64,000 nucleotides of DNA from an uncultured Cohaesibacter sp. GTDB lineage: Bacteria; Pseudomonadota; Alphaproteobacteria; Rhizobiales; Cohaesibacteraceae. Made by a program: the position numbers and the translations under genes. Position 1 is the stretch's first letter. Every line of letters starts with the position of its first letter. The notes under the pieces were generated by a model. The model was not told the origin of the DNA. It made no database searches and saw only the letters and a program-made list of their open reading frames with translations. The stretch lies in contig NZ_OY781091.1 in NCBI RefSeq assembly GCF_963676275.1, positions 3,574,775 through 3,638,774 of the forward strand, written 5' to 3'. Shown here piece by piece: positions 43,896-53,275 of the stretch.

Positions 43896-44789
43896 ATGGT
43901 ACAGCCAATCCGCAAAGCCGTATTCCCTGTAGCAGGTCTTGGAACGCGTTTTCTACCAGCGACCAAAGCCCTGCCCAAGGAAATGCTGACGATTGTCGAC
44001 AGGCCAGTGATTCAATATGTGGTTGACGAAGCCAGAGCTGCCGGTGTCGAGCAATTCATTTTCATTACCGGACGAAACAAGGCCGTTATCGAAGACCATT
44101 TCGACGTTCAGGTGGAATTGGAAGATACGCTCAAGCAGCGCGGCAAATATGACATTCTGAAAAGCTTGCGCAAGGATCTGCCCAAGGCTGGACACACCAT
44201 GTTCACGCGCCAGCAGCAACCTCTGGGCCTTGGCCATGCGGTTCTCTGCGCCAAGGAACTTGTTGGTCGCGAGCCCTTCGCACTGCTGCTGCCGGACATG
44301 ATCATGAAATCCCCCAAGGGCTGCCTCTCCCAGATGATGGATGTCTATAACAAACATGCTGGCAACGTCGTTGCTCTTGAAGAAGTGCCCATGGAAATGA
44401 CATTCAAATATGGTGTCATCCAGCCGGGCACACGCTATGAAGATGGCCTTGAGATCACCGGCATGGTCGAAAAACCCGAACCGGGCACCGCACCATCCAA
44501 CCTCATCCTGTCCGGCCGCTATATTCTGCAGCCGGAAATCTTCGATTATCTCAAGGACCAGCAGCCGGGCAGTGGCAACGAAATCCAGTTGACCGACGCC
44601 ATGATCAGCCTGAATAACGACCAGAGCTTCACCGGCATGATCTATGAAGGGGACACCTTCGACTGCGGCTCCAAATCCGGTTTCCTGATGGCGAATGTCG
44701 CCTTTGGTATGGAACGCGATGACATTGCACCCAATGTAGCAGGCACCATCCGCTCGATCATCGAAAAATATGACACATCGAGCAAATAA
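43896..44789 (+). CDS. galU: UTP-glucose-1-phosphate uridylyltransferase
   Basis: A 297-residue cytoplasmic enzyme that makes UDP-glucose for polysaccharide and glycolipid synthesis. The nucleotide-binding start AVFPVAGLGTRFLPATKALPKEML is at residues 8-31, RGKYDIL near 82, QQPLGLGHAVLCAK near 105, LLPDMI near 130 and EKPEPG near 190. The length matches bacterial GalU. The frame is open to 43827, but the ATG at 43896 has GGAG ten bases upstream and begins with a typical N-terminus. A terminator follows. Confidence 0.95.
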   Translation: MVQPIRKAVFPVAGLGTRFLPATKALPKEMLTIVDRPVIQYVVDEARAAGVEQFIFITGRNKAVIEDHFDVQVELEDTLKQRGKYDILKSLRKDLPKAGHTMFTRQQQPLGLGHAVLCAKELVGREPFALLLPDMIMKSPKGCLSQMMDVYNKHAGNVVALEEVPMEMTFKYGVIQPGTRYEDGLEITGMVEKPEPGTAPSNLILSGRYILQPEIFDYLKDQQPGSGNEIQLTDAMISLNNDQSFTGMIYEGDTFDCGSKSGFLMANVAFGMERDDIAPNVAGTIRSIIEKYDTSSK

Positions 44790-44839
44790 GCGGGCTTTTG
44801 GCCAAATCTGCATGTGCGTGCGCATCAGACCATAAACAG

Positions 44840-44862
44840 AAAGCGGGCCCAAAGCCCGCTTT
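44840..44862 (+). terminator. Terminator after galU
   Basis: AAAGCGGGC and GCCCGCTTT form a 9-bp stem with a CCAAA loop, followed by TCTTTT, about 50 bases after the galU stop. Confidence 0.85.
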
Positions 44863-44964
44863 TCTTTTATCCAGAAATCATCTTCTGCCCGATCAGACAG
44901 GCACGGTGCCCGCAGGGCTTTAAACCAGATGAACTATCACAGCAGCCACCCTTGGCATTGGCAC

Positions 44965-45315
44965 CTATTCGACAAGTGTGATGATATTGCCTGAAGGATC
45001 GATCAGGTGAACCAGAGAACCACCCCAGAATTGCCTTTCGGGTGGCGCAACAAAGGGAACACCGCGCGCCTTCAGCGTCTTGTAAAGGCTCGGCAGGTCA
45101 TCGACGGCAAGGGAAAGACCGGTAAAGCGGCCAATCAGGGAAGCCTGTGGGCCGCGAGCATCCTCTTCCTCGATAATCACAAGCATGCCCGGCTCGAAAC
45201 CAACCGCGCCCTGCTCAAAACGGTCCCAAACCATGGGCCATTGGAGGGAGTTTGCATAAAAATCGCGAGCGACTGCGAGATCTCTGACGAAAATCCGGAA
45301 TGCGGTTACATGCAT
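44965..45315 (-). CDS. VOC/glyoxalase-fold protein
   Basis: A 116-residue protein with the two-unit vicinal-oxygen-chelate fold. FRIFVRDLAVARDFYANSLQWPMVWD opens it and HLIDPSGNIITLVE closes it, with the metal-type Glu at the end. The likely metal ligands (His2 and the terminal Glu) are partly kept, so it could be a dioxygenase, glyoxalase or resistance-like protein. The substrate cannot be told. The ATG at 45315 follows AGGGG. Confidence 0.8.
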   Translation of the reverse strand: MHVTAFRIFVRDLAVARDFYANSLQWPMVWDRFEQGAVGFEPGMLVIIEEEDARGPQASLIGRFTGLSLAVDDLPSLYKTLKARGVPFVAPPERQFWGGSLVHLIDPSGNIITLVE

Positions 45316-45552
45316 TTGTTGGCCCCTATACTGCCCGTCGGCACTTGAAATCACCGACCTACGAAATCCATAGCAGGCAAAACAATTGTAATCAACAGAG
45401 CGTTTATTGTTTTGTCTGCATCACGCTTGCTTCAAAGCTTTGTTTTTACAAGTTCTCTTGAAGGCAGCCGTTATCAGCTCGAGGATACAACGGATTTACA
45501 GCAAGAAGGATCCTACGATTGGTGTATCACTTGCAGCAAAGCCAAACGAAAA

Positions 45553-45579
45553 AAGGTGACCCGAATATGCGGTCACCTT
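45553..45579. terminator. Bidirectional hairpin after the DUF2336 gene
   Basis: AAGGTGACC and GGTCACCTT make a 9-bp perfect stem around a 9-base loop, with A-run and T-rich flanks. It lies about 70 bases past the DUF2336 stop on the minus strand. Confidence 0.65.
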
Positions 45580-45647
45580 CTTTATATTCATGCAGGAAAG
45601 CGCCCGGTTCCCTCTTCTTGAAAACAGAAGGACAGGCGGATCGGCGA

Positions 45648-46727
45648 TCAATCCAGAATGAGGCCGGAGTTGGGCCAGTCATTGACGATGCTCAGGGCCT
45701 CTTCGGTGCTCATCTGGCGATAGCGCTTGAGCACGGCGCTGCACTGATTGGCAGAAAGACACAGCATCCATGGCCCACATTCCAGAATATCGCGCACCAG
45801 TTCCTCCGAGAAGGACTGCAGCTTGAACAGGCTCAAGACCTGATCCCATTCCAGCGACGACATCATGCGCGCAATGATCTGATGTGGAAAACCGGTCAAT
45901 TTGGCGATACCGCAAACAAGATCAGCAAACTGGTCATTGCAGGCAAATTGTCTGAGCACACCATTACCAAGGAACCCCTGTTCATGGAGCTTCTCGATCT
46001 TGGCAAGGGAGGGATCAAAACGGTAGCGCGCCAGATAGGAATGGCGGGAAAGATTGTAGAACCGCTCTTCAATCGCCGGTTCGAGGCTTTTCCAGACCCC
46101 ACTCAAATCCATAAACTTGCGTGAGGAAGCCTGATGACTGTTGACCGGGCTGGGCTTGTGCCGCTCGACGATCCGGTTGGCCAGTTCATGCGCCAGAAAG
46201 CTGTCATTGGCTGCAGCCTGATCCAGAGCCTGCATGCTGCCTTCAGAAATCTCCGCACCATTGTTGGCGGCAAGCTTGATCATGATGACGCTGCGCCCGG
46301 ACTTGACCAACACGTCGGTAACGACAGAACTGAGGCTTTTGCGCATGCAGATAGAGACCATATGGTCATCACTGGTCTCGTTGCTCACCTCAATCAGATC
46401 GTGATCCGTCAGCACCGGAGAATGACGCAGCACAGGATCGGCTACCTTGATCACATCAAAGGCAAATCTGCGGACGATACTGTGCGGGGCATTTTCCAGA
46501 TGGCAGATTTTCTGAGCCGCGAAGGAGCGGGTATCTTCGCATACGAGATCTGCCAGTCTCTGAAAGACCGTGTCATAAGTGGCCAATTGCTCCTCATCGC
46601 AATGAGATGCTGTAAGCGAGAACAGGGACGCAACATGGCGCATCAATTCATCGCTCTTACCATGTTCGCTTTGACCGTTGAGAACTTTCCAGTCCACAAG
46701 CTCGGTTTTTACGTTGGCAGCCTGCAT
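45648..46727 (-). CDS. DUF2336 family protein
   Basis: A 359-residue, mostly helical cytoplasmic protein of the alphaproteobacterial DUF2336 family. Recognisable stretches are the N-terminal helical repeats (FQRLADLVCEDTRSFAAQKICHLENAPHSIVRRFAFDVIKVADPVL) and LTDHDLIEVSNETSDDHMVSIC near 115. The repeats look HEAT-like, which suggests protein binding. Family function is not established. The stand-alone gene has about 370 AT-rich bases upstream. Confidence 0.8.
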   Translation of the reverse strand: MQAANVKTELVDWKVLNGQSEHGKSDELMRHVASLFSLTASHCDEEQLATYDTVFQRLADLVCEDTRSFAAQKICHLENAPHSIVRRFAFDVIKVADPVLRHSPVLTDHDLIEVSNETSDDHMVSICMRKSLSSVVTDVLVKSGRSVIMIKLAANNGAEISEGSMQALDQAAANDSFLAHELANRIVERHKPSPVNSHQASSRKFMDLSGVWKSLEPAIEERFYNLSRHSYLARYRFDPSLAKIEKLHEQGFLGNGVLRQFACNDQFADLVCGIAKLTGFPHQIIARMMSSLEWDQVLSLFKLQSFSEELVRDILECGPWMLCLSANQCSAVLKRYRQMSTEEALSIVNDWPNSGLILD

Positions 46728-47104
46728 TTCGACAAATCCTGTTTAACTTTACTCTCCCCTCAGGGAAGCTGGTTTCCGGACCAATTTACAGACAAGCCAT
46801 ATATAAAGACCTAAACATCAAACCGAGATTTGACGATAAAGCTCTGAAAAATAAGAGCAAATTTAATTAAAATTGGAATGATCGAGTATCCTTGCCACCG
46901 CAAGTCCTATTTTCCCAACGCAATCAAGGACTAAGCCACGTACAACCCAGCAATAATCTTGAGTTGCAAGACCGGATCACTGGCAATCCTGACGAAAAAT
47001 CAGAGCAAAAAAACTGATGTGGAATGGCAAAAAAATTTCTACAATCATTCCAAATTGATCTTTTGGACAGATTCAACCATTAAGATTTGACAAAGAATTT
47101 GGCA
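46728..47104. other. AT-rich gene-free region
   Basis: No gene or repeat is visible. The part next to 46,728 should hold the promoter of the DUF2336 gene; the left half borders the ettA terminator. Confidence 0.45.
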
Positions 47105-47136
47105 AAGAAAAAGCCCTGTTCGGTGAACAGGGCTTT
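47105..47136 (-). terminator. Terminator after ettA
   Basis: AAAGCCCTGTTC and GAACAGGGCTTT form a perfect 12-bp stem with a GGT loop. On the minus strand it is followed by TTTCTTTGCC. It lies about 30 bases past the ettA stop. Confidence 0.85.
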
Positions 47137-47166
47137 AACAATTCAGACAAAGCAGTCTGCGTCATT

Positions 47167-48819
47167 CTAACGCGTGAAAGGCTTGTATTTGACGCGCTTG
47201 GGATTGACCGCATCCGGGCCAAGCCGACGGATCTTGTCCTTCTCGTAATCCTCGAAGTTACCCTCGAACCATTCCACATGGCTATCGCCTTCAAAGGCCA
47301 GAATGTGAGTGGCAAGACGGTCAAGGAACATACGATCATGGCTGATGACCACGGCGCAGCCTGCGAAATCCTCCAGCGCATCCTCAAGGGCTGCCAGAGT
47401 TTCGGTATCAAGGTCGTTGGTCGGCTCGTCGAGCAGCAGCACGTTGGCTCCGGACTTGAGAACCTTGGCCAGATGGACACGGTTGCGCTGACCACCCGAA
47501 AGCGATCCCACCTTCTGCTGCTGGTCTCCGCCCTTGAAATTGAAGGCGGAGCAATAGGCGCGACTGTTCATTTCGCGCTTGCCCAGTTTGATGATGTCAT
47601 CCCCTTCGGAGATTTCTTCCCACACGGTCTTGTCCGCATCCAGCGCATCGCGGGACTGGTCGACATAACCCAGATGCACGGTCTCACCCAGAGTGATCGC
47701 GCCGCCATCGGGTTTGTCATGCCCGGTCAACATCTTGAACAGGGTCGATTTGCCCACACCGTTGGGACCGATCACGCCAACAATGCCACCCGGTGGCAGG
47801 CGGAAATCGAGGCCATCGATCAGCAATTTCTCACCAAAGCCCTTCTTGAGACCTTCGACATCGATGACCACGTCGCCAAGGCGTTCTCCCGGCGGGATAA
47901 TGATCTGGGCTGTACCCGGCGCACGTTCCTCGTTGCGCTTGAGCAATTCGTCATAGGCCTTGATACGGGCCTTGGACTTGGCCTGACGGGCTTTCGGGCT
48001 GGCGGCAATCCACTCCTGTTCGCGAGACAGGGCACGCTGGCGGGCAGCCTCTTCGCGGCCTTCCTGAGCCAGACGTTTCGCCTTGGCTTGCAGATAGGCG
48101 CTATAGTTGCCTTCGTAAGGAATGCCACGACCACGGTCGAGTTCCAGAATCCAGCCGGTCACATTGTCAAGGAAGTAACGGTCATGGGTGATGATCAGAA
48201 CAGCGCCCTTGAATTCGCGCAGATGCTTTTCAAGCCAATGCACGGTTTCCGCGTCCAGATGGTTGGTCGGTTCGTCAAGCAGCAGCAGATCCGGCTCGGC
48301 CAGCAACAATTTGCACAGCGCCACGCGGCGTTTCTCACCGCCGGAAAGAACCGAGACATCCGCATCAGACGGCGGGCAACGCAGGGCATCCATGGCCATT
48401 TCCACCTGAGACTGCAAATCCCAGAGATTCTGGCTGTCGATGACATCCTGCAGCTTGGCACCCTCTTCCGCGGTTTCGTCGGAATAGTTCATCATCAGTT
48501 CGTTGTAGCGATCCAGAATGGCCTGCTTTTCAGCGACCCCTTCCATCACGTTGCCCAGAACATCCTTGCTTTCATCCAGCACCGGCTCCTGTGGCAGATA
48601 GCCAATCTTGGCTCCTTCCGCCGCCCAGGCTTCACCGGTGAATTCCTTGTCGAGGCCGGCCATGATCCGCAGCACGGTGGATTTACCTGCACCGTTCGGG
48701 CCGAGAATGCCGATTTTCGCATCAGGGTAGAAAGAAAGATGGACATTCTCCAGAACCTTCTTGCCGCCGCTGTAGGTCTTGGAAAGACCATGCATGTGAT
48801 AAATGAATTGTCGAGCCAT
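47167..48819 (-). CDS. ettA: ABC-F translation factor EttA
   Basis: A 550-residue cytoplasmic ABC-F protein with two ATPase domains and no membrane part. Walker A motifs are GPNGAGKST (about 39-47) and GPNGVGKST (about 350-358); signatures are LSGGEKRRV and LSGGQRNRV. The EttA arm and linker lie between ([25 protein letters not shown]). EttA binds the ribosomal E-site and gates the first elongation steps according to ATP supply. The sequence and length match the EttA subgroup closely, including the [10 protein letters not shown] start. Confidence 0.95.
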   Translation of the reverse strand: MARQFIYHMHGLSKTYSGGKKVLENVHLSFYPDAKIGILGPNGAGKSTVLRIMAGLDKEFTGEAWAAEGAKIGYLPQEPVLDESKDVLGNVMEGVAEKQAILDRYNELMMNYSDETAEEGAKLQDVIDSQNLWDLQSQVEMAMDALRCPPSDADVSVLSGGEKRRVALCKLLLAEPDLLLLDEPTNHLDAETVHWLEKHLREFKGAVLIITHDRYFLDNVTGWILELDRGRGIPYEGNYSAYLQAKAKRLAQEGREEAARQRALSREQEWIAASPKARQAKSKARIKAYDELLKRNEERAPGTAQIIIPPGERLGDVVIDVEGLKKGFGEKLLIDGLDFRLPPGGIVGVIGPNGVGKSTLFKMLTGHDKPDGGAITLGETVHLGYVDQSRDALDADKTVWEEISEGDDIIKLGKREMNSRAYCSAFNFKGGDQQQKVGSLSGGQRNRVHLAKVLKSGANVLLLDEPTNDLDTETLAALEDALEDFAGCAVVISHDRMFLDRLATHILAFEGDSHVEWFEGNFEDYEKDKIRRLGPDAVNPKRVKYKPFTR

Positions 48820-49032
48820 ATATCGCTACCGTCCGAATAGAGTGTGTGCGCGTCAAACCATCCCGAATGTGCCAACAAACGCGAGCCGTTTAAGCAGGCT
48901 GGCATTGCCCATATCCGCAGGGAATCATGGCAACGCTTGAGGGGAAACGCGGGTTGCCCCGTTTTAAAGGCCAGAGCCCGGCGTTTCAATCCCTATTCTT
49001 GTGACTGTTCATGAAGACTTTGGCATGGCGTT

Positions 49033-49092
49033 GGCCCCAATGCTGGCCCCAGTGCTGGTTCCAGAGCTGGCGCCAGTGTTGGTTTAGGCGCT
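49033..49092. repeat. 12-bp tandem repeat array beside the diguanylate cyclase gene
   Basis: Five imperfect 12-bp units of the type GGCCCCAGTGCT (49033, 49045, 49057, 49069, 49081). The array lies directly downstream of the cyclase stop codon on the minus strand and upstream of ettA. It is divisible by three and could be decaying coding sequence. Confidence 0.75.
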
Positions 49093-49103
49093 GGCTTCCC
49101 GCC

Positions 49104-50033
49104 CTAGAGCTTCTTGCCGCTCACATGCACGCAGCCACGCCCTTCGCGCTTGCTGAGATAGAGCTGCTTGTCAGCAAGATCGACGATTGTCTCGACACAA
49201 TGAGACGGATCGGAAAGAACCCCGCCCATCGAAGCGGAGAAGGAAAGGATCTCATCGCCCAGATCCATCCAGGATTCCTTGATCAGAAGATCGAGCCGCT
49301 TGCCGACTATTTCCAGCCCCGGCGCGGTAGCGTTGGGCAGCAGAATGATGAATTCGTCTCCCCCCAGCCGGCAGACAATATCGGAGGGCCTGAGAATGCC
49401 GGACAGGGTTTTGGCTATCGCCACGATGACGCGGTCACCAACCATATGCCCCCAGGTATCATTGATGCTCTTGAAATTGTCGATATCGGCAAGAATGACC
49501 CCGAATGGCTGCTGCTCCTTGTCCTGCTTGGCTTGCAGCCGTTCCAGCGAAAGATCGGCATATCGCCTGTTGCCAACCCCTGTCAGAGCATCGGTCAAGA
49601 CTTCCTGTTGCAGCGATTCAAACTCAGACACCATGGTGAGATGCTGGCTGTTGTCCTTGAACACCTCGACCGATCCGGTGATTTTCCCCCGCTCATCGCG
49701 GATTGGAAAAGAGCGGATATTGACCGGGATGCGATGGCCCAGCTTGTGATGCATGTAAACGCTGACTTCCCGCGACTGGCCATCGCGCATGCAGGAAGCA
49801 AGCGGACAGCCCTTCAGGCAGAGGCAGTTGCCGTGATCATCAACATGATTGAGCGTATGATCGGCGCAGCTTTTGCCCAACACCTCCTTGGCGCTGAAAC
49901 CGCTAAGCCTCTCGGCGCCCTTGTTCCAGAACAGAACACGACGCTTGCGATTTACGAAATAGACCCCGTCATTCAATGCATCCAGAACAGATACAAAAAA
50001 CTCTTTATCCAGACTTTCGAGCACTTTTGACAC
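49104..50033 (-). CDS. PAS-GGDEF diguanylate cyclase
   Basis: A 309-residue cyclic-di-GMP synthase. A PAS domain spans about residues 12-130 and includes a Cys cluster (Cys70, Cys72, Cys76, Cys81). The GGDEF domain spans about 145-305 with the intact active site GGDEF at 224-228. The inhibitory I-site RxxD (Arg215-Asp218) lies five residues before it, so product inhibition is expected. No membrane helix is visible. The frame is open to 50111 with TTG, but the GTG at 50033 has AGGA seven bases upstream. The sensed signal is unknown; a redox role of the cysteines is a guess. Confidence 0.88.
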   Translation of the reverse strand: MSKVLESLDKEFFVSVLDALNDGVYFVNRKRRVLFWNKGAERLSGFSAKEVLGKSCADHTLNHVDDHGNCLCLKGCPLASCMRDGQSREVSVYMHHKLGHRIPVNIRSFPIRDERGKITGSVEVFKDNSQHLTMVSEFESLQQEVLTDALTGVGNRRYADLSLERLQAKQDKEQQPFGVILADIDNFKSINDTWGHMVGDRVIVAIAKTLSGILRPSDIVCRLGGDEFIILLPNATAPGLEIVGKRLDLLIKESWMDLGDEILSFSASMGGVLSDPSHCVETIVDLADKQLYLSKREGRGCVHVSGKKL

Positions 50034-50214
50034 GAATTTTTCCTGATCTAAGACCAGAGGTGGGGGAGGCCTCGGGAAATATTTTCGGTTTCGAATATCA
50101 AAATATTTCAATCAGTATCATTTGGAATAATTTAAATTTCGTAAGCCGAACACAGGAGAAATCATTGGCAAATATGACAGTTTTGGACGATTTGCGCCCT
50201 TTGCTCGCCTCAAC

Positions 50215-50925
50215 CTATAGTTTGCACCAATCAATTTCCTCTCTCCCACGCGCCGCCAGATAGGCATTGGCGCGGGAAAAACAGCGCGACCCGAGGAAAG
50301 CCTCGAAATCAGCCCCCGCCTTGCGCGCCCCAAGCGGGCTGGGATGCGAGGTCCGGATCACGCAATGCCTCGCTTCGTCGATGCCAGCAAGCAGCTTATG
50401 GCTATGCTTGCCCCAGGCGAGAAACACGATCGGCCCGGCTGTTTCATTGACGCGCGCCAGCACTGCCCCGGTAAAGGCCTCCCACCCCTTCTTGGCATGG
50501 GAAGCTGCTTCTCCCTGCCGCAGGGTCAAAGTACTGTTGAGCATCAACACCCCCTGCCCTGCCCAAGCGGACAAATCACCGTGGCCGGGCGGGACGAGAC
50601 CGCAATCTTCAGCCAGTTCCTTGTAGATATTATTCAGCGAGCGCGGCGGCTTGATGCCTCGCGGTACGGAGAAGGACAATCCCATGGCATGAGGAACAGA
50701 CCCCTCCAGCCCCGGATAGGGATCCTGTCCGGTGATAACCACCTTGACCTGATCAAGCGGCGTATAGCGCAGTGCATTGAGCCGCATACCGCGCGGCGGC
50801 AGGATCTGATAGTCCCGCTCTTCCTCTGCGAGCCAACGCTCCAGCGCGCCTAGATGCGATAGCTGATCTTCAAGCGCCCGGCGCCAACCTTCGCAGGCCT
50901 CCAATTCATCCAGCAAACTTTCCAT
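50215..50925 (-). CDS. ung: Uracil-DNA glycosylase (family 1)
   Basis: A 236-residue DNA repair enzyme that excises uracil from DNA. The water-activating motif GQDPYP is at residues 66-71 (catalytic Asp68), and the minor-groove loop HPSPLGAR lies near 188. VLMLNSTLTLRQGEAASH and FLAWGKHSHK are family stretches. The ATG at 50925 overlaps the stop codon of the upstream GNAT gene (GTGATG), so the two are coupled. Confidence 0.95.
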   Translation of the reverse strand: MESLLDELEACEGWRRALEDQLSHLGALERWLAEEERDYQILPPRGMRLNALRYTPLDQVKVVITGQDPYPGLEGSVPHAMGLSFSVPRGIKPPRSLNNIYKELAEDCGLVPPGHGDLSAWAGQGVLMLNSTLTLRQGEAASHAKKGWEAFTGAVLARVNETAGPIVFLAWGKHSHKLLAGIDEARHCVIRTSHPSPLGARKAGADFEAFLGSRCFSRANAYLAARGREEIDWCKL

Positions 50926-51446
50926 CACGCACGCTCCGCCAAAGCCCTGAAGGCCTCACCCTTGGCCACATAAAGCCGTTCGGCATTCGACCATTCCAAA
51001 CCGCAGGCCTCGTAAAAGCCTTGCGCATTGACATTGTTGGCATCGACCGACAGGCGGACATAGCTGTAGCCCCGATCCAGCCCCAGTTTGGCGACCTGCT
51101 CAAGCAACAGGCGCCCCAGCTTCAGCCCCCGCGCCCGAGGCGAGACATAGAGATCCTGAACATAGAAACCGGGCTTGCCTGCCCATGTCGAAAAACTGTC
51201 AAAGAACAGACACATGCCAACAGGTTCGCCATCCATATCGGCAATGATGGCTTCAAATCGCGGCCGCTCGCCAAAGCCGTGCCTTTCATAATCCTCCACG
51301 CAAGCCGTATGCTTGTGGCTTTCACCAAGAAAGACAGCCAAATCGGCAACCATCTGTCGAAGAAGTGCGGCGTCCTGTCGCTCCGCAAGGCGGAAAGTGA
51401 CCGCTCCGGAGCCAGTTGCGTCGGGTGAAGCCTTGGAAGATGTCAT
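50925..51446 (-). CDS. GNAT-family N-acetyltransferase
   Basis: A 173-residue acetyltransferase resembling diamine (spermidine/spermine-like) acetyltransferases. The pattern FYVQDLYVSPRARGLKLGRLLLEQVAKLG holds the acetyl-CoA loop, and NAQGFYEACGLEWSN is the usual C-terminal element. EPVGMCLFFDSFSTWAGKPGF is close to diamine acetyltransferase members. The ATG at 51446 follows AAGG. It is the first gene of a two-gene unit with ung. Confidence 0.85.
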   Translation of the reverse strand: MTSSKASPDATGSGAVTFRLAERQDAALLRQMVADLAVFLGESHKHTACVEDYERHGFGERPRFEAIIADMDGEPVGMCLFFDSFSTWAGKPGFYVQDLYVSPRARGLKLGRLLLEQVAKLGLDRGYSYVRLSVDANNVNAQGFYEACGLEWSNAERLYVAKGEAFRALAERA

Positions 51447-51573
51447 GAAAGGGCCTTGCAGATTATCGAAAAACTGCCCGGACCATACAAAGCTTTCTGC
51501 CAACAATCAAACGACATCCCGAGGCGTTTTAGCAATCATCAACGACGTGGAAGAAACGCTTCACCATTATTTC

Positions 51574-51589
51574 AATCAATCGATTGATT
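51574..51589. promoter_or_regulatory. Perfect 16-bp palindrome upstream of the tetR gene
   Basis: AATCAATCGATTGATT is fully self-complementary. It lies 77 bases upstream of the TetR-family gene that starts the exporter operon, and a good -10-like TATAGT follows at about 51,606. It is a likely operator for that regulator. Confidence 0.65.
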
Positions 51590-51665
51590 AAAATTTCTCA
51601 TCCTGATATAGTCGCGCTAAAGATCAGCAAGCAGATCTCCTCAAAGGCAGGCAAAACAGGTTCAA

Positions 51666-52319
51666 ATGGCTCAGGCACGATCAGATACGACCAAAATGGC
51701 GCTCATACGCGCCGCCTTTCAGCTCTTTGCGGAACAGGGCTATGAAGGCACCTCCACCCGCGAGATTGCCGCGCGCGCCGAAACCAACATCGCCTCGATC
51801 AATTATCATTTCAGCGGCAAGGCCGGTCTGCGTCTGGCTTGCGCGGAAACAATCATTGACCGCTTCGAGCATTTGCGAAAGAAGCCAGACCTGATCCAGC
51901 TACCCGAGGGCTTGCAAAAACCCGAAACCGAATTTGAAGCAGCGCTGCTGCGACAGGCCATCATCGTTCTGGGCCTTGAAGAGGCCCAGCTGATCATGCG
52001 CTTTCTGTTGCGTGAAGCGCAGGAAGAGGGTGAAGTTTTTGATCATGTCTATAAACACTTCTTCAATCCGGTCTTCACCTTCTTCTATCAATTGTTCCTG
52101 CAGGCAACGCACCGGACCGATGACGAGGAAAAGCGGGAAGAGTTGAAGATCGCGATCTTTTCCATCATCAGCATGCTCGCCTATTTCCGGATCGCCGAGC
52201 CCGTCATCCTCAGGCACCAGAACTGGCCAGCCTATCAGTCAGAACAGACCGAACTCATGCTGCGTGTCCTGCAAGGCAACATTCGCGGCATAGTCGCCAA
52301 CTATAGGAGAAAAACATGA
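51666..52319 (+). CDS. TetR-family regulator of the exporter operon
   Basis: A 217-residue repressor. The N-terminal helix-turn-helix (about residues 10-55) reads RAAFQLFAEQGYEGTSTREIAARAETNIASINYHFSGKAGL. The helical C-terminal domain is of the kind seen in CecR/YbiH, whose E. coli gene also leads an adaptor-ATPase-permease exporter operon. It probably senses a drug or toxic compound and derepresses its own operon. The stop overlaps the adaptor start as ATGA. Confidence 0.88.
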   Translation: MAQARSDTTKMALIRAAFQLFAEQGYEGTSTREIAARAETNIASINYHFSGKAGLRLACAETIIDRFEHLRKKPDLIQLPEGLQKPETEFEAALLRQAIIVLGLEEAQLIMRFLLREAQEEGEVFDHVYKHFFNPVFTFFYQLFLQATHRTDDEEKREELKIAIFSIISMLAYFRIAEPVILRHQNWPAYQSEQTELMLRVLQGNIRGIVANYRRKT

Positions 52320-53275
52320 GTTTTCTCTGCAGCCTCCCCGTCGTCGCCACCCTGCTTGCAGGTTGCATTCCTCCGGCCCCTCTGGCGACCGGTTATGTTG
52401 AAGGCACCTATGTCGAAATCGCCCCGATCGAGACGGCGCGGATCATCGAAATCCCGGTCAAAAGGGGCGACCATGTCAAATCCGGCGAGATTATCGCCAG
52501 ACTCGAACATCAGGACGCAAGCCTTGCCGTCGACAATGCGCAAGGCGCACTCATGCAGGCGCGCAGCACGCTGGCAAATCTGGAACAGGGCGCAAGGCCC
52601 GAACAGATTGCCGCGCTGGTAGCCTCGCTGGAGGCAGCAAGGCTGACGGCAGAACAGGCCAATCGCGATTTGCAACGCCAGAAAACCCTGCTCGACAAGG
52701 GGTCTGCTGCACAAAGCACCTATGACAATGCCCGCACCAGCTACGATGTCGCCAAAGCACAAGTCGAGGAAATCAAGGCCAATCTGGCCTATACCAGACT
52801 GCCGTCACGGGACAATGAGATCGAAGCGGCCAGAGCCTCGGTGAAACAGGCCTATGCCAGCCTCAAGACGGCGGAATGGAAGCTCCAGCAGCGCACGCTG
52901 AAAGTCAGCGAAGCGGGCACTGTAACAGATATCATTCACGAGGCGGGTGAGATGGCCGGACCTCAGGTCCCCATATTATCGATCCTGCCTGATGACGGCA
53001 TCAAGCTCAAACTCTATATCGCAGAGAAAAGCCTTGCCGAAATTCATCTGGGCAGCAGGCTCTCGGTCACGTGCGACTCCTGCCAAAGTGATTTATTCGC
53101 AGAGGTCAGCTATATTTCGGACGGACCGGAATTCACCCCGCCCGTAATCTATTCCATCGAAAACCGCCAGAAACTCGTCTATCTCATCGAGGCCAGAGCG
53201 CAAAAGGGATCAAGCCTCAAACCCGGCCAGATCGTTTCTGCCTGGCTGCCGGACGCACCCGCCGGAGGCAACTGA
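52316..53275 (+). CDS. HlyD-family adaptor, probable lipoprotein
   Basis: A 319-residue periplasmic adaptor similar to YbhG. The N-terminus ends in a lipobox-like LLAGC at residues 14-18, suggesting lipid anchoring. A split lipoyl/barrel-sandwich domain (ETARIIEIPVKRGDHVKSGEIIARLE and LKVSEAGTVTDIIHEAGEMA) flanks a long coiled-coil hairpin (about residues 70-175). It should link the ABC-2 transporter to an outer-membrane channel. It overlaps the TetR gene by 4 bases and the ATPase gene by 1 base. Confidence 0.9.
   Translation: MSFLCSLPVVATLLAGCIPPAPLATGYVEGTYVEIAPIETARIIEIPVKRGDHVKSGEIIARLEHQDASLAVDNAQGALMQARSTLANLEQGARPEQIAALVASLEAARLTAEQANRDLQRQKTLLDKGSAAQSTYDNARTSYDVAKAQVEEIKANLAYTRLPSRDNEIEAARASVKQAYASLKTAEWKLQQRTLKVSEAGTVTDIIHEAGEMAGPQVPILSILPDDGIKLKLYIAEKSLAEIHLGSRLSVTCDSCQSDLFAEVSYISDGPEFTPPVIYSIENRQKLVYLIEARAQKGSSLKPGQIVSAWLPDAPAGGN

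Noticed and set aside
47278-48840. 520-codon open frame opposite ettA
   Set aside because: ettA on the other strand is unmistakable; this frame is its shadow.
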